Positions 36,669-46,582 of a stretch of 64,000 nt of DNA are shown piece by piece. This DNA is from Anaeromyxobacter dehalogenans 2CP-1. Lineage in GTDB: Bacteria > Myxococcota > Myxococcia > Myxococcales > Anaeromyxobacteraceae. The stretch covers positions 3,206,501 through 3,270,500 of the forward strand of contig NC_011891.1 in assembly GCF_000022145.1 (NCBI RefSeq). Reading direction: 5' to 3'. The translations under genes and the position numbers were made by a program. The stretch's first letter is position 1; each line of letters begins with the position of its first letter. A model generated the notes under the pieces. It was not told the origin of the DNA. It saw only the letters and a program-made list of their open reading frames with translations, and searched no databases.

Positions 36669-37910
36669 CTACACGCGCTTGAAGAGCACCACGGCGTTCG
36701 TGCCGCCGAACCCGAAGGAGTTCGAGACCGCCACGTCGACGCGCACCTCGCGCGCCGTGTTCGGGACGACGTCGAGGTCGCACTGCGGGTCCTGGTCCTC
36801 GACGTTGATGGTCGGCGGCAGCACGCCGCGCGAGATGGCGAGGACCGTCACCACCGCCTCGAGCCCGCCGGCGCCGCCCAGCAGGTGGCCGGTCATGGAC
36901 TTGGTCGAGGAGACCATCAGGCCGTGCTTCGCGTGCTCCCCGAAGACGCGCTTGATGCCCTGGCACTCGGCCACGTCGCCGACCGGCGTCGAGGTGCCGT
37001 GGGTGTTCACGTAGCCGACCTGCTCGGGCGCGACGCCGGCGTCCTGCAGCGCCATGCGGACCGCGCGCGCGCCGCCCTCGCCGCCCTCGGCCGGCGCGGT
37101 GATGTGGTACGCGTCGGCGCTGGCGCCGTAGCCGGCCAGCTCCGCGTAGATGCGCGCGCCGCGCTTGCGGGCGTGCTCGTACTCCTCGAGCACCACCAGG
37201 CCAGCGCCCTCGCCGGCCACGAAGCCGTCGCGGCCCTTGTCGAACGGGCGGCTCGCCTTCTCGGGCGCGTCGTTGCGCTCGGAGAGCGCCCGGGCCGCGC
37301 AGAAGCCGCCGATGCCGAGCGGCGTGATGGTGGCCTCGCAGCCGCCCGCGATGATCACGTCGGCGAGGCCGCGCTCGATGTAGAGCATCGCGTCGCCGAT
37401 GGAGTGGTTGCCGGTGGCGCAGGCCGAGACCGGCGAGAAGTTCGGGCCCTGCATCCCGTACTTCATGCTGATCTGGCCCGGGGCCAGGTTGATGATGAGC
37501 GACGGGATGAAGAACGGGCCGATCTTGCGGACGCCCTTCTCCAGCAACGTCTTGTGCTCGTCCTCGATCGTGCCGAGGCCGCCGATGCCCGCGCCGACGA
37601 TGGCGCCGACGCGCACGGGGTCCTCCTTCGACATGTCGAGGCCCGAGTCCTTCATGGCCATGTCGGCGGCGGCGAGCGCGAACTGGATGAAGCGGTCGTT
37701 CCGCCGGGCCTCCTTGCGATCCATGAAGCGGGTGGGATCGAAGGCCTTCACCTCGCCGGCGATGCGCGTCGGGTAGGTGGAGGCGTCGAAGAGGGTGATG
37801 GGCCCGATGCCGCTCTTGCCGGCCACGAGCGCGCTCCAGGACTCCTCCACCCCGATGCCCACGGGCGAGACGAGCCCCAGTCCTGTGACGACGACACGGC
37901 GCCTGCTCAT
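36669..37910 (-). CDS. fabF: Beta-ketoacyl-ACP synthase II
   Basis: 413 residues from ATG at 37910, chosen over GTG at 37919 because GAGAGG lies 8 bases before it and this gives the E. coli FabF length. Thiolase fold with the catalytic Cys in [16 protein letters not shown], and His residues in [11 protein letters not shown] and [13 protein letters not shown]. It elongates acyl-ACP in type II fatty acid synthesis. Confidence 0.97.
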   Translation of the reverse strand: MSRRRVVVTGLGLVSPVGIGVEESWSALVAGKSGIGPITLFDASTYPTRIAGEVKAFDPTRFMDRKEARRNDRFIQFALAAADMAMKDSGLDMSKEDPVRVGAIVGAGIGGLGTIEDEHKTLLEKGVRKIGPFFIPSLIINLAPGQISMKYGMQGPNFSPVSACATGNHSIGDAMLYIERGLADVIIAGGCEATITPLGIGGFCAARALSERNDAPEKASRPFDKGRDGFVAGEGAGLVVLEEYEHARKRGARIYAELAGYGASADAYHITAPAEGGEGGARAVRMALQDAGVAPEQVGYVNTHGTSTPVGDVAECQGIKRVFGEHAKHGLMVSSTKSMTGHLLGGAGGLEAVVTVLAISRGVLPPTINVEDQDPQCDLDVVPNTAREVRVDVAVSNSFGFGGTNAVVLFKRV

Positions 37911-38001
37911 CTGGTTCACCTCTCCTCGGAAAGAGCGCGTGCGGCGGCGGCGAGGCCCCCCGGCCTCGCCCCCGCGCGCGGTACCGACTCCGGAGCCGCG
38001 G

Positions 38002-38241
38002 CTACTTCTTGTGCGTGGTGATGTAGTTCACCGCGTCCTGCACCGTCTTGATGTTCTCGGCCTCCTCGTCGGGGATCTCGACCTCGAACTCCTCCTCCAT
38101 GGCCATGACCAGCTCGACGATGTCGAGCGAGTCGGCGCCGAGGTCCTCGATGAAGCTGGCGGCGGGCTTGATCTCGTCCTCGCCCACTCCCAGCTGATCC
38201 GCGATGATGTTCTTCACCTTCTGCTCGATCGTTGCCGACAT
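38002..38241 (-). CDS. acpP: Acyl carrier protein
   Basis: 79 residues, strongly acidic. The phosphopantetheine attachment Ser is residue 38 in [13 protein letters not shown]. Between fabG and fabF as expected for the primary ACP of fatty acid synthesis. AGGAGG-like bases precede the ATG. A second, different ACP is at 60194-60457. Confidence 0.97.
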   Translation of the reverse strand: MSATIEQKVKNIIADQLGVGEDEIKPAASFIEDLGADSLDIVELVMAMEEEFEVEIPDEEAENIKTVQDAVNYITTHKK

Positions 38242-38292
38242 GGTGCTTCCTCCGTTGTGCTCGGGGTTGGTGCCGCCGCAGGGAGCCTGCAG

Positions 38293-39045
38293 CTACATGT
38301 ACATGCCGCCGTTGACCCGCAGGGTCTCGCCGGTCACGTACGATGCCAGGTCGCTCGCGAGGAACGCCACCGCGTTCGCCACGTCCTCCGCGCTGCCGAG
38401 CCGCGCGAGCGGGATCATGTCCTTCATCTTCGTCTTCGCGGCCTCGGGGAGCGCCGCGGTCATGTCCGTGTCGATGAAGCCGGGCGCCACCGCGTTCACG
38501 CGCACGTTGCGCGACGCGAGCTCGCGGGCCACCGACCGGGTGAGCCCCTCCAGCCCCGCCTTCGTCGCGGCGTAGGCGGCCTGGCCGGCGTTGCCCATCT
38601 CGCCCACCACCGAGGTGAGGTTCACGATGGCGCCGGAGCGCTGCTTCATCATGGGCCGGGTGGAGGCGCGGATCAGGTTGAACGCGCCGGTGAGGTTCAC
38701 CTGGAGCTGCCGGTTCCAGTCCTCGTCCTTGAGCCGCATGACGAGCTGGTCGATGGCGATGCCGGCGTTGTTCACGAGCACGTGCAGCCCGCCGAACGTG
38801 GCCACCACCTGCTCCACCGCGGCGGTGCAGGCGGCCGGGTCGGCCACGTCGAACTTGTACAGCTCGGCGCGCGGCGCGCCCGCCTGCCGCACGAGGGCGA
38901 TGGCCTCGGCCGCCGCCGCGTCGTTGCCGGCGTAGTTCAGCGCCACGCTGGCCCCGCCGCGCGCCAGCGCCACCGCCACCGCGCGGCCGATGCCGCGCGA
39001 GGCGCCGGTGACGAGCGCGGTCTTCCCGGTGAAGTCGAAGGTCAT
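38293..39045 (-). CDS. fabG: 3-oxoacyl-ACP reductase
   Basis: 250 residues, short-chain dehydrogenase fold. NADP-binding TGASRGIGRAVAVALA, NNAGI, the catalytic Ser/Tyr/Lys in NLTSVVGEMGNAGQAAYAATKAG, and the FabG C-terminal VTGETLRVNGGMYM. Position between fabD and acpP separates it from other SDR enzymes. Confidence 0.96.
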   Translation of the reverse strand: MTFDFTGKTALVTGASRGIGRAVAVALARGGASVALNYAGNDAAAAEAIALVRQAGAPRAELYKFDVADPAACTAAVEQVVATFGGLHVLVNNAGIAIDQLVMRLKDEDWNRQLQVNLTGAFNLIRASTRPMMKQRSGAIVNLTSVVGEMGNAGQAAYAATKAGLEGLTRSVARELASRNVRVNAVAPGFIDTDMTAALPEAAKTKMKDMIPLARLGSAEDVANAVAFLASDLASYVTGETLRVNGGMYM

Positions 39046-39054
39046 CTCGGTCCT

Positions 39055-39996
39055 CTAGCCCTTCAGCGCGGCGAGCGTCTTCTCCAGCGACGCGCGATCC
39101 TCGACGTTGAACGCCTCGACCGAGCGGTCGATGCGGCGCAGCAGCCCCGAGAGCACCTTGCCCGGGCCGACCTCGACCACCCGGGTCACGCCCAGCCGGA
39201 CCAGCTCCTCGACGCACTCGATCCAGCGCACCGGCGCGGTCACCTGCTCGACGAGCAGCGGGACCACCCGCGACGCGTCCTGGTTCGGCTTCGCCTCGAC
39301 GTTCGTCACCACCGGCCGCAGCGGCGCCCTCCAGGGCATCGCGCGCAGCACCGGCTCGAGCCGGGCCTTCACCGGCGCCATGAGCGCCGAGTGGAAGGGG
39401 GCGGACACCGGCAGCGGCAGCACGCGCTTCGCGCCGGCCTCCTTGAGCCGCGCGCCGGCCTGCTCCACGGCGCCGGCCGCGCCCGCGATCACCGTCTGGG
39501 CGGGCTCGTTGTAGTTCGCGGGCGAGACCACCTGCCCGGTCTCCGCCGCCACCGCGGCGCAGATCTCGCGGACGCGCGCCGGATCGAGCCCGAGCACCGC
39601 GCTCATGGCGCCCTGCCCCGCCGGCACCGCCTCCTGCATGAACGTGCCGCGCGCCCGCACCGCGCGCGCCGCCTCGGCGGCGCCGCACGCGCCCACCGCC
39701 ACCAGCGCCGAGTACTCGCCCAGCGAGTGGCCGGCCACGTAGTCCGGGACCAGCCCCTGGTTCGCGAGCACCGCCGCCGCCGCGGACGAGACGGTCAGGA
39801 TCGAGGGCTGCGTGTTGGCGGTGAGCTTGAGCTGGTCCTCGGGGCCGCCGAAGCACAGGGCCGAGAGCTTCTCGCCCAGCGCCTCGTCCACCTCCTGGAA
39901 GATCTCCCGCGCCTCCGGGAAGGCGTCGTGGAGCTCCTTGCCCATGCCGACCGCCTGCGAGCCCTGCCCCGGGAAGACGAACGCCAGCTTGCCCAT
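39055..39996 (-). CDS. fabD: Malonyl-CoA:ACP transacylase
   Basis: 313 residues. Opening FVFPGQGSQAVGMGKEL, catalytic Ser in VAGHSLGEYSALVA and His in VSAPFHSALM. It loads malonyl groups onto ACP. Nine bases separate its stop side from fabG. Confidence 0.97.
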   Translation of the reverse strand: MGKLAFVFPGQGSQAVGMGKELHDAFPEAREIFQEVDEALGEKLSALCFGGPEDQLKLTANTQPSILTVSSAAAAVLANQGLVPDYVAGHSLGEYSALVAVGACGAAEAARAVRARGTFMQEAVPAGQGAMSAVLGLDPARVREICAAVAAETGQVVSPANYNEPAQTVIAGAAGAVEQAGARLKEAGAKRVLPLPVSAPFHSALMAPVKARLEPVLRAMPWRAPLRPVVTNVEAKPNQDASRVVPLLVEQVTAPVRWIECVEELVRLGVTRVVEVGPGKVLSGLLRRIDRSVEAFNVEDRASLEKTLAALKG

Positions 39997-40011
39997 GTCC
40001 GGTCTCCCCGC

Positions 40012-40992
<981 letters not shown>

Positions 40993-41000
40993 GGATCTCC

Positions 41001-42086
41001 TTAGGTTCGGGGCGGCGCGATGCGCCGCGGCGTGGGGCCCTGCTCGGTGGCCGCGCCGTCGGCGGGGACCTCCAGCAGCGCGTGCGACGGCGCGACGGCC
41101 CGCGCGATCTCGTCGATGAAGTGGGTGCGCGCGGCGTCGCCCGCGCGGCGGATCGCGTTCTCGATCGCGAGCGCGTCGGAGCGCCCGTGCGAGATGAACC
41201 CGACCCCGTTCACGCCCACCAGCGGCGCGCCGCCCACCTCGCGCCAGTCGATGCGCTTCTTCATCCCCTCCAGCGCGGCCCTGGAGAGCAGCCCGCCGAT
41301 CTTCGACACGGTGGTGCTGCGCAGCGCGCGCTTGAGGTACTCGCCGACCACCTTGGCCGTGCCCTCCATCGTCTTCAGGGCCACGTTGCCGGTGAAGCCG
41401 TCGGTCACGATGACGTCCACCTCGCCGGTGAGCAGGTCGCGCCCCTCGCAGTAGCCCACGAAGTCGATGGGCGCGCGCCGCAGCGCGGCGGCGGCGGCGC
41501 GGGTGAGGTCGGTGCCCTTCGTGTCCTCCTCCCCGTTGGAGAGGATGGCCACGCGCGGCCGGGTCACCCCGTGCACGCGGCGCGAGTAGACCTCGCCCAT
41601 CAGCGCGAACTGCACCAGGTGGATCGGGCGGCAGTCCACCACCGCGCCCATGTCGAGCATGAGCGGGGCGCCCTTCAGCGCGGGCAGGACCGAGACGATG
41701 GCGGGGCGCTCCACGCCCTCGGGACGGCCGAGCACCAGGATCGCGCCCGCCATGACCGCGCCGGAGTTGCCCGCGGACACCATCCCCGCCGCCCGGCCCG
41801 ACGCGACCAGGTCGAAGCAGACGCGGATGGAGTTGTCCTTCTTCCGCCGCATCGCCTGGCCGGGGTGGTCGTGCATCTCGACCACCTCGGTCGCAGGGTG
41901 GACCTCGAGCGGCAGGGAGCTCGCGGCGCGGTGGCGCGCGAGCTCCTCTCGCACGCGCGCCTCGGGGCCGACCAGGACGACCGGCAGCCCCTTACGCGCT
42001 GCGTTAACCGCACCCTGTACGATCGCGCCGGGGGCGTGGTCGCCCCCCATCGCATCCACGGCGATGGGCGCGATCTTCCCGACCAT
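41001..42086 (-). CDS. plsX: Phosphate acyltransferase PlsX
   Basis: 361 residues from ATG at 42086. PIAVDAMGGDHAPGAIVQGA opening, SAGNSGAVMAGA, and VDVIVTDGFTGNVALKTMEG are PlsX signatures. Makes acyl-phosphate from acyl-ACP for phospholipid synthesis. The C-terminal ~25 residues are Pro/Arg-rich. Five bases follow the rpmF stop, the standard rpmF-plsX-fabH order. Confidence 0.96.
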   Translation of the reverse strand: MVGKIAPIAVDAMGGDHAPGAIVQGAVNAARKGLPVVLVGPEARVREELARHRAASSLPLEVHPATEVVEMHDHPGQAMRRKKDNSIRVCFDLVASGRAAGMVSAGNSGAVMAGAILVLGRPEGVERPAIVSVLPALKGAPLMLDMGAVVDCRPIHLVQFALMGEVYSRRVHGVTRPRVAILSNGEEDTKGTDLTRAAAAALRRAPIDFVGYCEGRDLLTGEVDVIVTDGFTGNVALKTMEGTAKVVGEYLKRALRSTTVSKIGGLLSRAALEGMKKRIDWREVGGAPLVGVNGVGFISHGRSDALAIENAIRRAGDAARTHFIDEIARAVAPSHALLEVPADGAATEQGPTPRRIAPPRT

Positions 42087-42091
42087 CGCGC

Positions 42092-42271
42092 CTATGACGC
42101 CTCGGTGATCTGCTCGCCCTTGTACGTCCCGCAGGACGGGCACGCGCGGTGCGGGAGCACGGGCTCCTTGCACTTCGGGCACTTCACCACGTTGACCGGC
42201 TTCAGCTTGAAGTTCGCGGCGCGGCGCCGATCGCGCCGCATGCTGCTCGTCCGCTTCTTGGGAACGCCCAC
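42092..42271 (-). CDS. rpmF: 50S ribosomal protein L32
   Basis: 59 residues, a small gene easily missed. GTG at 42271 with AAGGAG 6 bases ahead. It begins GVPKKRTSSMRRDRRRAANF, followed by the zinc-type pair CPKC (residues 31-34) and CPSC (44-47), and ends at TAG 42094-42092. It is the usual neighbour between DUF177 and plsX. Confidence 0.96.
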   Translation of the reverse strand: MGVPKKRTSSMRRDRRRAANFKLKPVNVVKCPKCKEPVLPHRACPSCGTYKGEQITEAS

Positions 42272-42310
42272 GTCGTGCTCCTTCCGCGCGCCGCAGCCGC
42301 GGCGCGCTCA

Positions 42311-42871
42311 CTACAGCTTCACGTTCTTGAGGCCCGCCCAGCGCGGGTCCGGAACGTGGCGATCGCAGCCGCACTCGCGATCGTTCAGGTTGGCCCCGCA
42401 CACGGGGCAGAGTCCCTTGCAGTCGTCCTTGCACACCGGATAGCCCGGCACGGCCAGGAGCAGCTGCTCGCGGAGGATCGGGTCGAGGTCGACGACCTTG
42501 CCCGTGTAGACCTCCTCGTCCGCCCGCTCGGCCTCGAAGCTGCCGCCGATCGGGCCGGTGCTCGAGTCATGCTCGCCTCGGGGCTCGTCCACGTACTCGT
42601 CCGAGGGGACGAGCGTCAACTCGAAATCCACCGGCTGGTCCAGCGACACCGGCTGGAGGCACCGGCCGCAGGGCACCGTCAGCTCCGCCCTGCCGTGCGC
42701 ATCGACCCGCACCCTTCGATCGATCTTCTCCAGCTTCGCGTCGACGTGGAGCGGACCGCGCGCGCGGTAGCCGGCCTTGTCGCCTTGCAGGATGTCGTCC
42801 ACCTGCTCGCGGGCGACGTCCCAGCTCCGGCGGAGGCCTGCCTCCTTGATTTCATCAATGTTGACGCGCAT
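42311..42871 (-). CDS. DUF177 / YceD-family protein
   Basis: 186 residues. Conserved CGRCLQPVSLDQPVDFELTLVP core and a C-terminal Cys cluster (VCKDDCKGLCPVCGANLN) typical of DUF177. YceD-type proteins are needed for 23S rRNA/ribosome accumulation in some organisms and are nearly always encoded just upstream of rpmF, as here. It is the first gene after the strong promoter at 42904-42931. Confidence 0.93.
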   Translation of the reverse strand: MRVNIDEIKEAGLRRSWDVAREQVDDILQGDKAGYRARGPLHVDAKLEKIDRRVRVDAHGRAELTVPCGRCLQPVSLDQPVDFELTLVPSDEYVDEPRGEHDSSTGPIGGSFEAERADEEVYTGKVVDLDPILREQLLLAVPGYPVCKDDCKGLCPVCGANLNDRECGCDRHVPDPRWAGLKNVKL

Positions 42872-42903
42872 TTATACAGCTTTCCGAGGCGAAAAAGGGC
42901 CTC

Positions 42904-42931
42904 ATTATAGGGGTCGATCCCGCGAAGTCAA
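42904..42931 (-). promoter_or_regulatory. Strong sigma70-type promoter of the DUF177-rpmF-plsX-fab operon
   Basis: On the minus strand TTGACT, a 16-base spacer, then a perfect TATAAT. The -10 ends 33 bases before the DUF177 start. It is the best consensus promoter in the window and probably drives the fatty acid operon. Confidence 0.85.
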
Positions 42932-43050
42932 GGCGCGCCGGGCCGTTGCCCGCGCGCGCCGGACTTCCCAGGGATGTAAGCCTCCTCGACCCCGGGAGGG
43001 ACCCGGGCCTCGAGGCGGCCCCTCGCGACCCCGCGAGGCGGCGCCGGCGC

Positions 43051-43698
43051 CTAGGGCTTCACGAGCCCGCGCGCGACCGCGAGCAGCGCGGCCTCGGCCT
43101 TCGTCGAGACGTCCATCTTCTCGTAGATGCGCTTCACGTACGTCTGGACGGTGCCCTCGGCGATGCCGAGGGCCGTGGCCACGTCCGCGTAGGTGTGGCC
43201 GTGCACCAGCAGCTGCAGCACCTCGAGCTCGCGCTTCGAGAGCGCCGGGCCGTCCTTCGCGCGCTGGTCCGGCGGATCGCCGCGGAACTCCTGCAGCAGG
43301 ACCTTCGCCGCGCGCGGGCTGATGGGCGCGGCCTCGCCGGAGAGCACGTCCTCCACCGCCTTGGTGAGATCCGCCGCGTGGAAGGGCTTCAGGATGTAGC
43401 CCGACGCGCCGGCCCGCATCGCGTTCAGCACGCGCGCGGGGATGTCCACCGCGGTGAGCGCGATGCACGCCGTCTTGGGCAGCTCCTGCCGGATGGTGGC
43501 GATGACGTCCTCGCCGCTCATCTTCGGCAGGCCGAGGTCCACCAGGGCGACGTCCGGCCGCTCGCGCCGGGCCAGGGCCACGCCGTCCTCGCCCGTCGCC
43601 GCGGTCCCGCACACCTCGAATCCGTGCGAGGTCAAGACCTGGGCGATGAGCTTCGACACCGCCTCGTCGTCCTCGACCGCGATGGCCCGGATTGCCAT
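43051..43698 (-). CDS. NarL/LuxR-type response regulator
   Basis: 215 residues. Receiver domain 1-120 with acidic AVEDDEAVSKL, phospho-acceptor Asp in VALVDLGLPKMSG, and the Lys in YILKPF. The C-terminal helix-turn-helix (about 150-212) has LSKRELEVLQLLVHGHTYADVATALGI and TVQTYVKRIYEKM, the LuxR signature. No histidine kinase is adjacent, so it is an orphan. It is divergent from the cysteine-rich lipoprotein gene and could regulate it (inference). Palindromic segments follow its stop (42996-43040) and may end the transcript. Confidence 0.92.
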   Translation of the reverse strand: MAIRAIAVEDDEAVSKLIAQVLTSHGFEVCGTAATGEDGVALARRERPDVALVDLGLPKMSGEDVIATIRQELPKTACIALTAVDIPARVLNAMRAGASGYILKPFHAADLTKAVEDVLSGEAAPISPRAAKVLLQEFRGDPPDQRAKDGPALSKRELEVLQLLVHGHTYADVATALGIAEGTVQTYVKRIYEKMDVSTKAEAALLAVARGLVKP

Positions 43699-43810
43699 GA
43701 AGCGCGCCCCCCTGGGGAGTACCTACGCACCCCCGTAAAATCGCAGCCATTCGTACCAGCCCGGGGCAGGGAGGGTCAAGGATGCGCGCCCCCCGCCGGA
43801 CGGTATGTGG

Positions 43811-43839
43811 GCGCGCACAGTGCGCACCGGCGCGCACAG
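43811..43839 (+). repeat. Iterated GCGCGCACAG motif upstream of the Cys-rich lipoprotein
   Basis: GCGCGCACAG occurs at 43811-43820 and 43830-43839, with the related TGCGCACCG between them, giving a spacing near one helical turn. It lies about 80 bases ahead of the lipoprotein start and could be an operator. A related GC-rich motif is at 47326-47335. Confidence 0.4.
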
Positions 43840-43919
43840 CAAACCCCTGGTAGACGCAAGGCGTTCTGGGGTAACTGCTCGCTGTCCCGCTCGTCGGGGA
43901 CACGAGGAGCCAACCGACC

Positions 43920-46037
43920 ATGCCCACCCGCCCCGCCCGCCTCCGGCTCGCGTTCACCCTCTCCCTGCTCGCCGCGGTCGCGGCGTGCTCCAGCGGAGGG
44001 GGTGGCGGATCGGGACCGATCGATCCGCCGCCGCCCGCCTGCAGGCCCCAGAACGGCGCGTGCACCACGCAGTCGGACTGCTGCACCGGCCTGACCTGCT
44101 TCGGCGCGACCGGCAGCGCGACCTGCATCCAGGAGGCGCTCTGCGCGCCGGACGGCGGGGCCTGCGGCGCCGGGAAGCCGTGCTGCACGGGCTTCTGCGA
44201 GGGCGGCACCTGCACCCAGGGCTCCACCACGTGCAAGGCCGACGGCAGCGCGTGCGGCTCCGCCGCGGAGTGCTGCTCGCCGACCTGCGCCCCGCCGGCC
44301 GGCGGCGGCCAGGCGGTGTGCGGCACGAGCGAGTTCTGCGCGCCCGCCGGCGAGGCCTGCAGCGCGGCCGCCGATTGCTGCTCGCTGAACTGCGTGGGCG
44401 GGCTCTGCCGCAACGAGCCGTGCAAGCAGATCGGCAGCGCGTGCTCGAGCGAGTCGGAGTGCTGCTCCGGCACCGGCACCTGCAACGCCCTGCAGTCCGG
44501 CAGCTGCGTGGCGGTGCCGAGCGGCGGCACCGGCGCCTCCTGCCGCACGCTCGGCGAGGCCTGCTCCCAGCCCTACGACTGCTGCTCCACCAACTGCCAG
44601 GGCGGCGCCTGCGTCCCCGCGTACTCGTGCAGCGCCTACGGCGATCTCTGCTACCAGGGCACCGACTGCTGCTCCGGCCTGTGTGACACCAGCGCCGGCG
44701 CGCCGGGCCGCTGCGTCGATCCGCCGGGTGGCTGCGTCCAGGGCGGCAACCCCTGCGCCGGGCCGTCCAACTGCTGCTCGCGCCTGTGCGTGGATCCGGG
44801 CAGCGGCGCCAAGGTCTGCCAGCCCGCCGGCGGCTGCCGCATGACCGGCGACTTCTGCGACTCCACCGACGCCTGCTGCAACATCAACGGCACGGTCGAC
44901 CCGTCGAAGGCGATCCTCTGCGACGGCGCCGAGCACACCTGCGACAACGGCGGCGGCTGCAACCCGCCGGGCAACATCTGCGGCGCCTCCACCGACGTGA
45001 ACGCGTCGCAGAACTGCTGCATGCCGAGCACCTGGAACGGCAGCGGCAAGCCGGCCTGCAAGCCCGACTCGAACAACATCATGCGCTGCTACGGCGCGCC
45101 CCCCGGCGAGACCGGCTCCACCTGCCCGACCGGCTACGACGGCAGCGACCCGAAGTGCTGCATCCCGCAGGGCGACGTCTGCCAGTTCCGCGACCAGTGC
45201 TGCGGCCTGGCGCCGTGCGTGCCGGACGCGACCGGCGTGCTCCGCTGCGGCGGCGCGTGCGTCCCGACCACCGGGACCTGCACCAGCAACGCCGACTGCT
45301 GCACCGGGACCTGCACCTCGGGCAAGTGCGCGGCGGCCGCCTGCGGCGCGGTGGGCTCGACGTGCAGCGCCGACTCGCAGTGCTGCTCCGGCTTCTGCGA
45401 CGCCGACAGCCACGCCTGCCAGCCGGTCTGCCAGCGGCAGAGCGAGGCCTGCACCGTGTCCGCCGACTGCTGCTCGGGCCTCTCCTGCGCCATCCCGCCC
45501 GGCGCCACGCACGGCGCCTGCGTCACCGACCAGAGCTCCTGCGCGGACCAGGGCCAGGCCTGCGGCACCGGCACCACCTGCTGCTCGGGGCTGACCTGCG
45601 GCGCGAACAACACCTGCCAGTCGGCCCAGACCTGCGTGGACGTCGGACAGGGCTGTGCCGTGGGCGGCACCGCGTGCTGCACCGGCCTCGCCTGCAAGAC
45701 GCAGGGCGCGTCGGGCCAGGTGGACTGCGCGGCGGGCGACACCTCCTGCACCTGCGAGGTGCCGGCGGCGAGCTGCGGCCACTACGTCGAAGGCCAGCCG
45801 CTCCCGTCCTGCTCGCCCACGAACCCCTGCTGCCCGGGCGAGAACACCACCTGCCTGAACAGCGGGGTGCCGTGCACCACCGAGACCGGCTGCTTCTGCA
45901 CGCCGCCGCAGAGCTGCGCCGACATCGGCGCGTCGTGCTCGCCCACGCAGACCTGCTGCACCGGGACCTGCGCCAAGGCCGGCTCGTTCGACCTCTGCGA
46001 CGGGACGACGAGCTGCAGCTGCATCAACCCGGGCTAG
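43920..46037 (+). CDS. Giant cysteine-rich lipoprotein of tandem cystine-knot-like modules
   Basis: 705 residues. Residues 1-23 are a lipoprotein signal peptide with lipobox VAAC (Cys23), followed by Ser at +2, so outer-membrane sorting is likely. A Gly/Pro linker leads to a body with 19 adjacent Cys-Cys pairs. Most modules follow C-x6-C-x5/6-CC-x3-C-xn-C, the inhibitor cystine-knot spacing; residues 447-470 (45258-45329) are the cleanest example and read much like omega-conotoxin. Central modules (about 320-420) are less regular. The C-terminal ~100 residues have extra Cys. Alternatives are a Dickkopf-like or other disulfide-rich myxobacterial repeat. Folding would need periplasmic disulfide formation. 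GAGGAG lies 12 bases before the ATG. Function is unknown: adhesion, protection from redox stress or toxin-like activity are all possible. Confidence 0.85.
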   Translation: MPTRPARLRLAFTLSLLAAVAACSSGGGGGSGPIDPPPPACRPQNGACTTQSDCCTGLTCFGATGSATCIQEALCAPDGGACGAGKPCCTGFCEGGTCTQGSTTCKADGSACGSAAECCSPTCAPPAGGGQAVCGTSEFCAPAGEACSAAADCCSLNCVGGLCRNEPCKQIGSACSSESECCSGTGTCNALQSGSCVAVPSGGTGASCRTLGEACSQPYDCCSTNCQGGACVPAYSCSAYGDLCYQGTDCCSGLCDTSAGAPGRCVDPPGGCVQGGNPCAGPSNCCSRLCVDPGSGAKVCQPAGGCRMTGDFCDSTDACCNINGTVDPSKAILCDGAEHTCDNGGGCNPPGNICGASTDVNASQNCCMPSTWNGSGKPACKPDSNNIMRCYGAPPGETGSTCPTGYDGSDPKCCIPQGDVCQFRDQCCGLAPCVPDATGVLRCGGACVPTTGTCTSNADCCTGTCTSGKCAAAACGAVGSTCSADSQCCSGFCDADSHACQPVCQRQSEACTVSADCCSGLSCAIPPGATHGACVTDQSSCADQGQACGTGTTCCSGLTCGANNTCQSAQTCVDVGQGCAVGGTACCTGLACKTQGASGQVDCAAGDTSCTCEVPAASCGHYVEGQPLPSCSPTNPCCPGENTTCLNSGVPCTTETGCFCTPPQSCADIGASCSPTQTCCTGTCAKAGSFDLCDGTTSCSCINPG

Positions 46038-46067
46038 CGGCTCGCCGGTCCCCGGACCGGACGTGAG

Positions 46068-46103
46068 AAGGCCCCGGCCGCCCGCGCAGGGCGCCGGGGC
46101 CTT
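46068..46103 (+). terminator. Terminator of the Cys-rich lipoprotein gene
   Basis: AAGGCCCCGGC and GCCGGGGCCTT form a perfect 11-bp stem with a 14-base loop, starting 30 bases after the stop. Runs of T/A at both edges are short; it may work in both directions. Confidence 0.75.
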
Positions 46104-46245
46104 CGGCGTTCCGGAACGACGCGCCGCCGCGCAGGGCCGCCCGGCAACGGTTGGCCCAGCGCGGCGCGGCAGGCGCGGCGCCAGCGGCGCGGGCACCGCC
46201 GCGGCGCGGCCCCACGGACATGGGCATCCGCCGCCGGGCAAGCGA

Positions 46246-46284
46246 AAGGCCCCGGGCGTCCTCGCCAGGACGCGCCGGGGCCTT
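46246..46284 (-). terminator. Terminator of the cytochrome operon
   Basis: AAGGCCCCGG pairs with CCGGGGCCTT, and the inner GCGTCCT pairs with AGGACGC, giving a stem of about 17 bp with one bulge and a 4-base loop. On the minus strand it is followed by TTTCG. It lies 47 bases after the small membrane gene. Confidence 0.75.
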
Positions 46285-46331
46285 CTCGAGCGCCGGGACG
46301 TGCGGGCCGCGCGGGGCCCCCTTCCCCTGCC

Positions 46332-46580
46332 CTACTGCTGCCCGCCGCCGCCGAGGCGGCTGCCCAGCTCCTCGTGCTCGCCCACGCCCTGGAGGTCGAG
46401 CGCGATGGCGAGCAGGTAGAGCGCGAGCGAGGTGGTGCCGAACAGCTGGCCGAGGCTCATCGCCGCGACGAGCAGGAACGGGTTCGGGAACACGATGCCC
46501 GCGATCATGAGCGCGAGCGAGACGAGCGACAGGACCGCCGAGACCAGCACCAGGCGGCGGATGGTGAACTTGGAGATCAT
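46332..46580 (-). CDS. Small two-helix membrane protein next to the cytochrome
   Basis: 82 residues from ATG at 46580, 2 bases after the cytochrome stop. Two hydrophobic segments, LVLVSAVLSLVSLALMIAGI and FLLVAAMSLGQLFGTTSLALYLL (given here by their cores), followed by a polar tail with a Gly run. No haem or metal motif. Co-transcription with the NapC-type cytochrome suggests an assembly or quinol-side partner; no known family recognised. Confidence 0.75.
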   Translation of the reverse strand: MISKFTIRRLVLVSAVLSLVSLALMIAGIVFPNPFLLVAAMSLGQLFGTTSLALYLLAIALDLQGVGEHEELGSRLGGGGQQ

Positions 46581-46582
46581 CG

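Noticed and set aside
43776-46241. Long open frame opposite the Cys-rich lipoprotein
   Set aside because: Ala/Gly/Arg low complexity, no motif, and it mirrors the repeats of the real gene, which has a lipobox and ordered Cys spacing.
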